From: JBLMYQ01 sp050258375
GTDB lineage: Bacteria > Bacillota > Clostridia > Acetivibrionales > UBA4821
Direction: 5' to 3'
Assembly (NCBI GenBank): GCA_050258375.1
Contig: JBLMYQ010000007.1
Span: forward strand, 1 to 28,297
Length of the DNA: 28,297 nucleotides
Shown here: positions 8,111 to 15,875 of the stretch, in pieces
Position numbering within the stretch: position 1 is the first letter of the stretch
Layout of the letters: each line of letters starts with the position of its first letter
Position numbers and translations under genes: made by a program
The notes under the pieces: generated by a model
What the model saw: only the letters and a program-made list of their open reading frames with translations
What the model was told of the DNA's origin: nothing
The model's database searches: none

Positions 8111-9652
8111 ATGAAAAAATTCATATATATTTTTTTAGGCCTTTTATCTTTAGCCATAACAGCTTTTTACTTTCTGCCCACTAACAGCACCAATATTCCT
8201 AGGTCCTCTTCAGAAGCTTCCCGAGTTGCTGTATTCTCCGCGCTAAGTCCGCAATTTGTTTCTTTAAGGTTCGAAAACATTGGAACCAGGGAGATTCCTG
8301 GAGTTAGTACAATTCCTTCACAAAAGCTTGAGGAATGCTTAAAATATCTAAAAGATAACAATTATCACTTTCTTTCCGTTAAGGAAGTATATGATTTTCT
8401 CCAATGCAAGGTTCCTGTCCCTGCATGCTCTGTTTGGCTTTCTTTCGACCAAGGTATGGAAAGTGCATGGGTAGAAGTTACACCATTATTAAAAAAATAT
8501 AATGCCAGAGCAACTTTATTTATAGCTGTTTCATGGATTAGAGACAATTACCGTTTAACAACTAACCAGCTAAAAAAAATTAATAAGTCAGGTGTTTGGG
8601 ATGTACAAACACATGGCTTTACAGGTGGTCTTTCTTTTCCTTTAAATAAAAAAGGCTCTCTGGGAAACTTTTACTTGAATAGGCTCTGGCAGATTGAACG
8701 TGTAGAAACACCGGAAGAATATAAAAATAGGATAAGAAAGGATTTAAAAAAAGCTTCTTCATATTTGCAAAAAAATTTGAATCGTGAAAGCTTATTGTTT
8801 TGTTATCCTTTTAATGAATCACTAACTGAAATGACCCCGGCTTTAAGAACCGCCTTTGTTTCATGTCTTGATGAGCTTAAGATGATAGGCATTGGAAAAA
8901 ATCAAAGTCCAACCATCTATTGTGATTTTTCAACCAACAAACACTATCTTTCAAGGTATGGTATAAATGAATACGCTGACCTTGAAACAATTCTTTCTGT
9001 TAACTTTACCGGTAAAAGAATTACTTTTATAGACAAACAAGGAATTTTGCAGACTTTTAATTATATTACTCCTTTTCAAAATAACACTTATTTATGCTGG
9101 AATGATAAAGGGGCTTTTGCTATTGCCAACAACAATTTTACTGTCTCCGGCAGTATTTTTTCACCTATAAAAAATCAGGTAAAGAAATTTTCTTTTTCAA
9201 AGCCTTCATACCTTTGTACTACTCTAAATAACAAAATAATTATTGCAGATAATACAAAAGGTCTTCTCCTAACCCTAAACGCAGAAAAAAGATTGATTAA
9301 TAAGATTTCTATCAATAAAAAGCTTCAGGGTCTGTGGAGTTATAATAATAAGCTTTATTTTCTTGATAATAAAGGAATCTTTTATGAGATGAGGTCTTCT
9401 CCGGTCAAGGTATATGATACAAGACTGAACGCAAAAGCTCTTTGGGCATGCAGTAATGCTGATACAGCCTATGTCTTTGATAATGATAAAAAAAGTATAT
9501 ACAAAATCAATTATCTAAACGGTAAAATTATTGATACTCTTACTTATTCCAAGGATTTTTCATTAATTCCTCAATACGCTTTGGAGCCAAATAAATTAGT
9601 ATGTCGTGAAACAGAAAGAAATGTGTTTTTGACTGTTGAGATTAAACCGTAA
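8111..9652 (+). CDS. Catalytically degenerate paralogue of the PgaB-like deacetylase (probable pseudoenzyme), membrane anchored
   Basis: The ATG at 8111 follows GGAGG by 4 nt; the frame is open 22 codons further upstream without a good site. The product is 513 residues. Residues 4-22 form an uncleaved-looking membrane anchor; the lipobox cysteine of its paralogue (1-1517) is absent. The two proteins align end to end (for example LKYL..NNY.FL, VETPEEYKNRI/VETFDEYKQRI, LDEL...GIG). Active-site positions have changed: FHDIG became FENIG (E55), TFDDG became SFDQG (D113 kept, Q114 replaces the metal Asp), and SHGYNGH became THGFTGG (H168 kept, G173 replaces the second His). A propeller-like C-terminal half is retained. 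It stands alone on the plus strand, divergent from the GT-C gene and ending 8 nt from pelG. It may bind polymer or regulate, which is inference. Confidence 0.8.
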   Translation: MKKFIYIFLGLLSLAITAFYFLPTNSTNIPRSSSEASRVAVFSALSPQFVSLRFENIGTREIPGVSTIPSQKLEECLKYLKDNNYHFLSVKEVYDFLQCKVPVPACSVWLSFDQGMESAWVEVTPLLKKYNARATLFIAVSWIRDNYRLTTNQLKKINKSGVWDVQTHGFTGGLSFPLNKKGSLGNFYLNRLWQIERVETPEEYKNRIRKDLKKASSYLQKNLNRESLLFCYPFNESLTEMTPALRTAFVSCLDELKMIGIGKNQSPTIYCDFSTNKHYLSRYGINEYADLETILSVNFTGKRITFIDKQGILQTFNYITPFQNNTYLCWNDKGAFAIANNNFTVSGSIFSPIKNQVKKFSFSKPSYLCTTLNNKIIIADNTKGLLLTLNAEKRLINKISINKKLQGLWSYNNKLYFLDNKGIFYEMRSSPVKVYDTRLNAKALWACSNADTAYVFDNDKKSIYKINYLNGKIIDTLTYSKDFSLIPQYALEPNKLVCRETERNVFLTVEIKP

Positions 9653-9660
9653 AGCTTATT

Positions 9661-11253
9661 TTATTTATTAATATATAAATAGTAATCCAGCTTCTTTATA
9701 ACAAATAGAGTATAATAGGTGCTTAATACAAAAAAAGCCACTGCCCCTGCTAAAAAACCAATGCACGCAAAATATGCCTCAAATATTCGGGTAAGGATAA
9801 ACCCAACTATAAAATTAATTGCTATAGATATCATAAGAATTCTCATCAGCGTTTTTCCTTGTGAAAGATACAAAAGATAAATATTGCTTAAAAGACCTCC
9901 TACAATAAATATATACCCTATTATTGAAACATAAAAAACATTTCTGCTAATATCGCTGTAATAAGGATTCAGCGCGATTCCCCATTTGAAAACGCTGTAA
10001 TTTATTGCACCTAAGGAGATAATTGCACCAATAACACATATAGCTGAAAATATTATTATCAATACTGAAAAGCTTTTTACATTAGTCTTTTTGAAGTCTT
10101 CCTCCTTTTCCAAGCTAAAAAATTTACTGGAAACAAAAATCTTATTAATGAAAATTCTTGTAAAAACTTCAATAAAAATCGAGGGAATAATAATTACAAA
10201 AATTCCCCAGTTCATACCAAGATCATATTCTCCCTTCATCCTTAGCACAGGCTCAAGGATATATTTGATATTAGCTGACCAGGCAATCAATCTGTCCATA
10301 AATATTAAAATATAGTATAGAAATCCATAAATCAAATACGGCACAGTGATATATGCATCTATCAATAACCTTGGGTTGTAGCTAAAAGATTCAGCTTTTT
10401 CTTTTTTTATGATGGAAACCAGACTAAGAAAGCCTCTTACCAGCATAAGATGTATTATTAAGAATGAAATCATTGCTGTGATTTGTGAGACTATTATGTT
10501 GATACCGAAAAAGCTTTTCAAAAAAAACACCAAATATATTGAAAAACTTAAGTTTAAGGCAAATACAGCCTCTGCCTTGTAAATATTCAATATAGGCATA
10601 CAAAGCCATACCGCGGTTAAAAGCAAAAAGTAAACAGAAAATATAATTATATTTTCTATTCTATATATATTCGAAATAATCGCCAGACAGCTTATTAATA
10701 CTGCAAGATACAAAGCTGTAACAAGTCCCTTTTTAAAATAAAAATTATATAAAGACCATATCTTCCTTGTTGATTTTTGTTCAACAAAACCATAAGCCTT
10801 CCTTAAAAAAGCTTGTGAAAATCCTCCCGCTATAACCATGCTCAATATGGTTGAAAATGCGATAGCTGTTGCTTTTTCAACTCCTGAATCATTTTTATCT
10901 ACAAATGACCATAAAGAAAAATTCAACAAAAAACCTGAAAGCATTGATATTATCATTGGTAATACCGAAAAAATGCCCCTGAAGGCTCCCCAAAATAACT
11001 CTGGCTGTTTTGACCTTGTCACATTCTTTTTATCTGAATATTCATTGGAAATATATGATTTCTGTATTGTTTTAAATATTTCCTGAGAAAGAACAAAAAC
11101 GTCCTCGTAACCGAAGCAATTTTTTACCATTTGATCATTATATCCAAGTGATTCAACTGCTGCCGCTATTTCAAAATAATCCTTCGGATTTGTTACAATT
11201 CCACAAATATCTTTTAACAGCATTTTTAAATCAGGCGTTTTGCTGTCTATCAT
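9661..11253 (-). CDS. pelG: PelG-like exopolysaccharide exporter (MOP/MATE-type membrane protein)
   Basis: The ATG at 11253 has AGGAGG 8 nt upstream; the TTG two codons earlier does not. The product is 530 residues with about twelve hydrophobic segments from residue 90 to the end, typical of the polysaccharide flippase superfamily to which PelG belongs. The call rests on this topology plus the immediate overlap with a PelF gene (the ATG lies 23 nt inside pelF), the arrangement seen in pel operons. Residues 1-80 form a soluble N-terminal extension absent from the shorter Pseudomonas PelG; it contains GYND..VKNCFGYEDVF.L, a pattern I associate with the N-termini of other Firmicute membrane proteins. 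PelG is thought to move the polymer across the cytoplasmic membrane with PelF as its polymerase partner. Confidence 0.85.
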   Translation of the reverse strand: MIDSKTPDLKMLLKDICGIVTNPKDYFEIAAAVESLGYNDQMVKNCFGYEDVFVLSQEIFKTIQKSYISNEYSDKKNVTRSKQPELFWGAFRGIFSVLPMIISMLSGFLLNFSLWSFVDKNDSGVEKATAIAFSTILSMVIAGGFSQAFLRKAYGFVEQKSTRKIWSLYNFYFKKGLVTALYLAVLISCLAIISNIYRIENIIIFSVYFLLLTAVWLCMPILNIYKAEAVFALNLSFSIYLVFFLKSFFGINIIVSQITAMISFLIIHLMLVRGFLSLVSIIKKEKAESFSYNPRLLIDAYITVPYLIYGFLYYILIFMDRLIAWSANIKYILEPVLRMKGEYDLGMNWGIFVIIIPSIFIEVFTRIFINKIFVSSKFFSLEKEEDFKKTNVKSFSVLIIIFSAICVIGAIISLGAINYSVFKWGIALNPYYSDISRNVFYVSIIGYIFIVGGLLSNIYLLYLSQGKTLMRILMISIAINFIVGFILTRIFEAYFACIGFLAGAVAFFVLSTYYTLFVIKKLDYYLYINK

Positions 11254-12751
11254 AAACAAATCCTCCTTTTCTTATAGATTCATACACCTTTCTATAATCA
11301 TATATAAATTTTTCTATCGAAAAATTTATATATGCTCGCTTTCTTGCTTCCTCGCCAATTCGTTCTCTCAATTCTGCATCTTTCATAAGCCTAATACAGG
11401 CGTTAGCAAGCTCTTTTGGATTACGTGGAGGAACTACCAAGCCGTATGCCCCAATTGCTTCCTTTACCCCTCCTACATCAGTTGCAACCACTGCTTTCTT
11501 GCACATCATTGCCTCTACCACACTATATGGAAACCCTTCCGAGACACTCGGCAAAACAATTATATCTCCTGCATGATATGCTCTCTCCGGTCTCTCCATA
11601 TGACCAAAAAACTCCAGCTTTCCTTTAAGGCTCAAAGAGTCTCTTAAGATAAGGCATTCTTTAAAATATTGCTTATCAGACACACCTCCATAAACTTCAA
11701 AGCTTACTTTTGGTAATTTGTCCAGTATGAGTCTTGCTGAATAAATAAAATTCTTTATATCCTTTAATGGGTCTATTCTTGCAACTACAATTATTTTGTT
11801 TTTTTCCTTTTTAGATTCTTCAGGTATAAAAACATTAGAATCAACCCCATTGTAAATTACTTTTATTTTTTCATCTTTAACGCCAAATCTCTTTTCCCAT
11901 CTAACATTATAAGCACAAACAGGACAAATCAAATCCGCATATTCATAGTTTAATCTAACTATTGACTCTGCAAGGGAAAGCATGAAATACTTTGTAAAAG
12001 GGGAAATATCAGCTCTGTTCATCCATAGATACTGCTCTCTCATATATATCCCATGCTCTGTGAGCAAATAAGGGGTTCGGCGCAAATTCTTTGCAATTAC
12101 GTTGGATATTCCACAAAATCCGGCTGCAGAAGAATGGGTTATATTTGTCTCCGGCACCAGTGTATTAACAACATTAAGAAATCTATATATTAGTCCCAGA
12201 CATTCTTCGATATCTTCAATTGACGGAATTAATCCATGTTGAGAATAAAAAAATCTGTTATGCTTGATTCCTGTAATAATTTTTGCTTTATAGAAAGAGT
12301 ACACAGACTCATCCCTAAATGTTTTTTCATAATCATATTTTCTGAAATATTTGTACATATCTGTTAAATTGATGCCAAAGCTATCCGGCTTTTTTGATAT
12401 GCCAAATACTTCATCCAATATCTCAGAAAATACAGGCATGAATTCTTTATTAATAGCTTTTCTATCTGTTCGTGTTTTAGAGGTAAGAATTTCTGAAAAA
12501 GGCACCCAGGTTAGATGCTCGCTTGAATCCATAGTGCCCCAAAGCGGGATAGCATTAAATCTTTTTACATTTGCGGGAAGTTTAAATTTTTGCACGGCAA
12601 AAGGACTGTCAATTACACTTAATATAGAAAAATCAAATTCCTTCATTCCTTCAATAAGCTTGTGACACCATGTACTAACTCCTCCTGGATTGAATGGGTA
12701 GGTTCCCTCTGTTGTTAAAAGAACTGTAAACCTTTTCTCGGCAAAGCCCAT
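11231..12751 (-). CDS. pelF: PelF-like GT4 glycosyltransferase (Pel polymerase)
   Basis: This 506-residue cytoplasmic protein starts at an ATG with AAGGAA 8 nt upstream. The N-terminus carries the PelF hallmark TEGTYPFNPGGVSTWCHKLI at about 14-33. Residues 200-470 form a GT-B fold of family GT4: ITHSSAAGFCG, RTPYLLTEHGIY, VVARIDPLKDI, EFFGHMERP, and the donor-site E-x7-E motif in SEGFPYSVVEAM, followed by ATDVGGVKEAIG. PelF uses UDP-activated sugar (UDP-GalNAc or UDP-GlcNAc in studied systems) to extend the Pel chain. pelG follows with a 23-nt overlap. The gene is divergent from the subtilase gene across 145 bp. I cannot see pelD, pelE or an outer-membrane apparatus, as expected in part for a Gram-positive. 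Confidence 0.93.
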   Translation of the reverse strand: MGFAEKRFTVLLTTEGTYPFNPGGVSTWCHKLIEGMKEFDFSILSVIDSPFAVQKFKLPANVKRFNAIPLWGTMDSSEHLTWVPFSEILTSKTRTDRKAINKEFMPVFSEILDEVFGISKKPDSFGINLTDMYKYFRKYDYEKTFRDESVYSFYKAKIITGIKHNRFFYSQHGLIPSIEDIEECLGLIYRFLNVVNTLVPETNITHSSAAGFCGISNVIAKNLRRTPYLLTEHGIYMREQYLWMNRADISPFTKYFMLSLAESIVRLNYEYADLICPVCAYNVRWEKRFGVKDEKIKVIYNGVDSNVFIPEESKKEKNKIIVVARIDPLKDIKNFIYSARLILDKLPKVSFEVYGGVSDKQYFKECLILRDSLSLKGKLEFFGHMERPERAYHAGDIIVLPSVSEGFPYSVVEAMMCKKAVVATDVGGVKEAIGAYGLVVPPRNPKELANACIRLMKDAELRERIGEEARKRAYINFSIEKFIYDYRKVYESIRKGGFVYDRQQNA

Positions 12752-12896
12752 GACCCGTTCCTTTTGCGCTTCTGGATTTTATTAATGCAGAATATGAAAA
12801 GTCCTGAGCTTTTGTGAATAGACCCAAAATACATAAAGTATCAACCATAACATCATTAACATAATATATACTACAACAATAATCATGGTGGTCGTT

Positions 12897-14201
12897 ATGT
12901 TTTCAGATATAAAATGGATTAGAGAAAATATTTCCAAGCTGGATAAACCCCTTAGAAAAGAATTATTAAACTGTTATAGAAATACACGTGTTATGCCATG
13001 TTTTTTTAGAGATATGCTAAATTCGCTTAGATATTCTCTTAAAACAGTCAACGTAATTGTAAGATTAACAGAAGATTGCTGCCCAAATAACAAAAGGCTT
13101 GCTGTCAGTATGATGAATGAAAAAAAATCAGAAAAGTCAATAAAGCTGGAAGGTATGTATTGCTATCCGGCAAGACTTTCTCCAAAAAAAATTGCACAGC
13201 TGCTAAAATACGAAGAAATCAAAACCATACATCTTGACCGCGAAGTAAGAGCTTTTCTTGACAATGCTTCTGCAGCTGTCAACGCAAGCTATTCATGGAA
13301 AGACAAGAAAACCGGCGAAGGGATAACCACTGCCGTAATTGATACCGGAATTTATCCTCATGCAGATTTGACTACTCCAAAAAACCGCATAACTGCTTTT
13401 AAGGATTTTGTTAATAACAAGACTTCTCCTTACGATGACAACGGTCATGGTACCCACGTAGCAGGAGATATCTGTGGGAATGGTTACAGCTCAAAGGGCT
13501 TGTACAAAGCTCCTGCTTACGAAAGCTCAATAGTCGGAGTAAAGGTTCTAAATAAAGAAGGCTCTGGAAAGTTATCAGATGTCCTTGCAGGAATTCAATG
13601 GTGCATTGATAATAGAGCAAAGTACAATATACGGATTCTTAATCTTTCTCTTGGTTCAAAAGCTTCTGGCTCTTACAAGGATGATTTATTATGCGAAGCC
13701 TTGGAAAAAGCTTGGGATTCAGGGATTGTCGTATGTGCCGCCGCAGGAAACGAAGGTCCGGAAAGCGGAACCATTTCTTCCCCCGGAATCGACCCTAAAA
13801 TTATAACCGTCGGCGCTTCTGATGATAGAAATACAACCTCCCGTAATGATGATAGGCTCGCTTCCTTCTCCAGTAGAGGTCCAACCATAGATGGTTTTGA
13901 TAAGCCTGACGTAGTTTGTCCCGGAACAAATATAGTTTCTCTGCGAGTAGCAAAATCTTATAATGATAAGCAGCAAAAGCTATACCGAATTACCGATTCT
14001 TATACAAGTATGTCAGGGACCTCAATGGCAACCCCTGTCTGCTGCAGCGTAATCGCTTTGATTTTACAGGCAAATCCTTCTCTATCACCAGATGAGGTTA
14101 AGAGAATTCTAACAAACAACTGCTGGAGCTTGGGTTTTACACGCAATGAGCAAGGCTACGGCTGTCCGGATTTAGAAAAGGCATTACAATATAAGAATTA
14201 A
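12897..14201 (+). CDS. AprX-like cytoplasmic subtilisin-family serine protease
   Basis: I place the start at the ATG at 12897, with GGTGG about 6 nt upstream; an ATG at 12885 would add four residues. The product is 434 residues, close to Bacillus AprX (about 440). Residues 1-125 form an N-terminal region without a signal peptide or membrane segment. The S8 catalytic domain follows: AVIDTGI (D149), DDNGHGTHVAG (H184), the oxyanion-hole CAAAGNEGP (N285) and SGTSMATP (S376). All catalytic residues are present. Lack of a signal peptide suggests an intracellular protease, possibly active in stationary phase or sporulation as proposed for AprX. It is a single-gene unit, divergent from pelF, with a hairpin 37 nt downstream. 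Confidence 0.9.
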   Translation: MFSDIKWIRENISKLDKPLRKELLNCYRNTRVMPCFFRDMLNSLRYSLKTVNVIVRLTEDCCPNNKRLAVSMMNEKKSEKSIKLEGMYCYPARLSPKKIAQLLKYEEIKTIHLDREVRAFLDNASAAVNASYSWKDKKTGEGITTAVIDTGIYPHADLTTPKNRITAFKDFVNNKTSPYDDNGHGTHVAGDICGNGYSSKGLYKAPAYESSIVGVKVLNKEGSGKLSDVLAGIQWCIDNRAKYNIRILNLSLGSKASGSYKDDLLCEALEKAWDSGIVVCAAAGNEGPESGTISSPGIDPKIITVGASDDRNTTSRNDDRLASFSSRGPTIDGFDKPDVVCPGTNIVSLRVAKSYNDKQQKLYRITDSYTSMSGTSMATPVCCSVIALILQANPSLSPDEVKRILTNNCWSLGFTRNEQGYGCPDLEKALQYKN

Positions 14202-14237
14202 AAATATTTAAAATCAAACAAATACTCCCAAATAGTA

Positions 14238-14286
14238 AAGTGCACCCCAAACATCAGACGCTAATCTAATATTTGGAGGTGCACTT
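14238..14286. terminator. Imperfect 49-nt palindrome between convergent genes, possible bidirectional terminator or IS-end remnant
   Basis: Arms run 14238-14258 and 14265-14286 with a 6-nt centre. The outer AAGTGCACC and GGTGCACTT are exact inverse copies; the inner parts have a few mismatches and a bulge. It lies between the subtilase gene and the minus-strand gene at 14314. Poly-T is weak on both sides (TTTACTATTT on the minus strand). The TGCACC...GGTGCA ends recall terminal repeats of insertion sequences, but no transposase is present. Confidence 0.5.
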
Positions 14287-14313
14287 CATTTAACGCTTCA
14301 TTATACCTGCCTT

Positions 14314-14604
14314 TTATATCTTCATACATGCCCCACAAAGATGTTCTATGCATGCTTGGTCATAAATTTCAGCAAATTCTTCTTCCGAAAAAATAAGATC
14401 ACTTAAAACTTCTGCATCGTCTTCTGAAAAACATATGAATGCTTCGGTTAAAGTAATTACCGCACTGTATTCGGTTGAGTCTTCAAAATTTTCCCTCTTA
14501 AATATCTCTCCCAACCTAGACATTTCTTCTCTTAATTTTTTTAAAAGCTCACTAAATCCAAGTTCTTCTTTTACAATTTCTTTTGCAAACTCCTTTAACC
14601 CCAT
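14314..14604 (-). CDS. Small acidic protein of unknown function
   Basis: The most likely start is the ATG at 14604 with GGGGGAG about 5 nt upstream, giving 96 residues. The frame continues upstream to a TTG at 14727 (137 residues) with no clear ribosome binding site, although that extension (ending RVFLPKGEKY) is not obviously random and could be coding. The shorter protein begins with an amphipathic region rich in Lys and Glu (about 5-38), then ENFEDSTEY, a hydrophobic strand and an acidic tail ending in EHLCGACMKI, where CGAC gives two closely spaced cysteines. No signal peptide or membrane segment is visible. I do not recognise the family. It is a single gene, convergent with the subtilase gene across the hairpin at 14238-14286. 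Confidence 0.65.
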   Translation of the reverse strand: MGLKEFAKEIVKEELGFSELLKKLREEMSRLGEIFKRENFEDSTEYSAVITLTEAFICFSEDDAEVLSDLIFSEEEFAEIYDQACIEHLCGACMKI

Positions 14605-14787
14605 ATATTTCTCCCCCTTTGGCAGAAACACTCTGTTTTTTGCCTTTCGAATCAAACAATTATGTCCGATCTGTTGATTTATGTCCAAGCACTTGATTAG
14701 AAGAACATCATCTACTAATTCTTCCAAAGATATTCGGACTCTAATATAATTATATCACCTTTTTAAATAGCCCTTCTACGGTCATCC

Positions 14788-14817
14788 TGCACAAAAATTT
14801 TTATGTTTTTTTGTGCA
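14788..14817. terminator. 10-bp perfect hairpin in the 14605-14978 intergenic stretch
   Basis: TGCACAAAAA (14788-14797) and TTTTTGTGCA (14808-14817) pair exactly around a 10-nt T-rich loop. It has no poly-T tail beyond the stem, so it could be a weak terminator or a transcript-stabilising hairpin. Apart from this, the start-site ambiguity of the small acidic gene and the promoter at 14881, I see nothing else in this stretch. Confidence 0.4.
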
Positions 14818-14880
14818 ACTTTTATAATATGAAGAAGCTTGTGTCAATTACAGGGTTTTAAATATATTATAAAGAAGTAA

Positions 14881-14909
14881 TTGAAGTTATATTATTACAA
14901 TGGTAAAAT
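14881..14909 (+). promoter_or_regulatory. Candidate sigma-A promoter for the lipoprotein gene
   Basis: TTGAAG (14881-14886) and TAAAAT (14904-14909) are spaced by 17 nt and point to the lipoprotein gene, leaving a leader of about 60 nt. The -10 matches consensus at 5 of 6 positions and the -35 at 4 of 6. Confidence 0.45.
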
Positions 14910-14978
14910 ATTCCTCAGAGTTATAGAATATAGTTAAAGTATGCTTTGATATTAATTAAATCGTAGGGGGTAAATAAT

Positions 14979-15674
14979 ATGAAAAGATTATTTATTTTGA
15001 TTTCCACATTAATGTTATGTATTTTGTTTGTTGGCTGTACTGATAAAAATAATAAAACAGCTTATAATCCTCCACAGAATAATAGTACCTCTCAAAATGA
15101 GAATCAGCAAAAGGATGGAAATTCTCAAGATGACAACCAGCAAAAGGGTGGAATTTCTCAGCAAAATAACAGTTCTGAAAGAAATCAGCCATCCCAGCCA
15201 ATAGCAACAAATTCTTTACCAGAGTATAAAGCTCCGGGATTAAATTCTCAAGAAGCAGCAGGTACTCTTGACGTAACCTTTAATGGTACTGATAAAACTT
15301 ATTCCAGTAACTACCCGATTGATAATAAAGGCCTTAACGGAAGCTGGGCTATCATTTTGGGTAATAGGGATACTATATATATTTCACTGCCCTCTGATGT
15401 TAAGGCTGGTGAAGAATTCACGCAAGAGGATGCCCGAACATCATTAGCTAGCTTTTCTCCTCCTTCATTTTGTTTCATGTATACAGACAAAAGCGGCACT
15501 ACTTATTCAGTTGGAGACGGCGCTAATTACTACGATTCTTTTGGATTGATTGTAGATAAATTCGAAGGACGTGGAGGTTATATTGAAGGAAGATTTGCAG
15601 CAGAAATACGTCCCCTAGCCGCTGATTCAATTATAATGAAAAATGGAAGGTTCAAGCTTAAAATTAAAGATTAA
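14979..15674 (+). CDS. Lipoprotein of unknown function with Gln/Asn-rich linker
   Basis: This 231-residue protein starts at an ATG with AGGGGG 8 nt upstream. Residues 1-20 form a lipoprotein signal ending in the lipobox LFVGC (Cys20). Residues 21-85 are a low-complexity hydrophilic linker rich in Asn, Gln, Ser and Lys, partly built from an 11-residue repeat (see 15102-15167). The remainder, about 95-231, looks like a compact beta-rich extracellular domain with no cysteine pairs or catalytic motif I recognise. It includes GTLDVTFNG and GRGGYIEGRFAAEI, the latter resembling small domains that describe modification of a surface lipid or sugar. It is a single gene. A c-di-GMP riboswitch transcript from the opposite strand points towards its 3' end. 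Confidence 0.8.
   Translation: MKRLFILISTLMLCILFVGCTDKNNKTAYNPPQNNSTSQNENQQKDGNSQDDNQQKGGISQQNNSSERNQPSQPIATNSLPEYKAPGLNSQEAAGTLDVTFNGTDKTYSSNYPIDNKGLNGSWAIILGNRDTIYISLPSDVKAGEEFTQEDARTSLASFSPPSFCFMYTDKSGTTYSVGDGANYYDSFGLIVDKFEGRGGYIEGRFAAEIRPLAADSIIMKNGRFKLKIKD
15102..15167 (+). repeat. Tandem 33-nt repeat within the lipoprotein linker
   Basis: Two copies of a 33-nt unit (15102-15134 and 15135-15167) encode NQQKDGNSQDD and NQQKGGISQQN. The copies differ at scattered positions and keep the reading frame. Slippage could vary linker length between strains. Confidence 0.6.
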
Positions 15675-15720
15675 TAAAAATTTCGATAGATAATATGAAA
15701 ATTTGTTTCAAAGGTTGTGT

Positions 15721-15762
15721 AAACATAAAAAATCAGCTGCCTCTTTTTTGAAGCAGCTGATT
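15721..15762 (-). terminator. Strong rho-independent terminator ending the riboswitch transcript; may also stop lipoprotein transcription
   Basis: AATCAGCTGC (15731-15740) and GCAGCTGATT (15753-15762) form a perfect 10-bp stem with a 12-nt loop. On the minus strand the stem is followed by TTTTATGTTT and continues the terminal TT, a good terminator tail. On the plus strand the tail (ATATTAATTG) is poor, so its main orientation is minus, opposite to the nearest annotated gene. Confidence 0.75.
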
Positions 15763-15788
15763 ATATTAATTGTACATTGTTTTTAAGG

Positions 15789-15869
15789 TTAGGTATAAGG
15801 AATAAATAAAGACCCTAGCGCTACTTGCATTGTTTTGGGCATCTTTATTTTCCTGGTAAAGAGAAACAT
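15789..15869 (-). CDS. Possible 26-codon small ORF downstream of the c-di-GMP aptamer
   Basis: An ATG at 15869 opens 26 codons to a TAA at 15789. AAAGG lies 6 nt upstream, inside the 3' strand of the riboswitch closing helix, so ligand binding would hide it. The peptide begins MFLFTRKIK and ends GSLFIPYT; an internal ATG ten codons in has AGGA 8 nt upstream and would give 17 residues. Against a coding role, the attenuator-like hairpin lies inside the ORF and its composition offers no independent support. I give it as a candidate only and assign no function. Confidence 0.3.
   Translation of the reverse strand: MFLFTRKIKMPKTMQVALGSLFIPYT
15792..15849 (-). promoter_or_regulatory. Riboswitch expression platform: attenuator hairpin with competing long-range pairing
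   Basis: In the minus-strand RNA, AAUAAAGA plus CCC (15842-15849, 15837-15839) pair with GGG plus UCUUUAUU (15813-15815, 15805-15812), followed by a U-rich tail. The same right arm belongs to a 20-nt segment (15792-15811) fully complementary to the leader just 5' of the aptamer (15967-15989) apart from a 3-nt bulge. The two pairings exclude each other, as in terminator/antiterminator switches. Which state the ligand favours cannot be told by eye. Confidence 0.6.
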
Positions 15870-15875
15870 TTTCGA

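Noticed and set aside
12885..12896. Subtilase start at the first ATG (12885)
   Set aside because: The GGTGG ribosome binding site sits between the two ATGs and serves the one at 12897.
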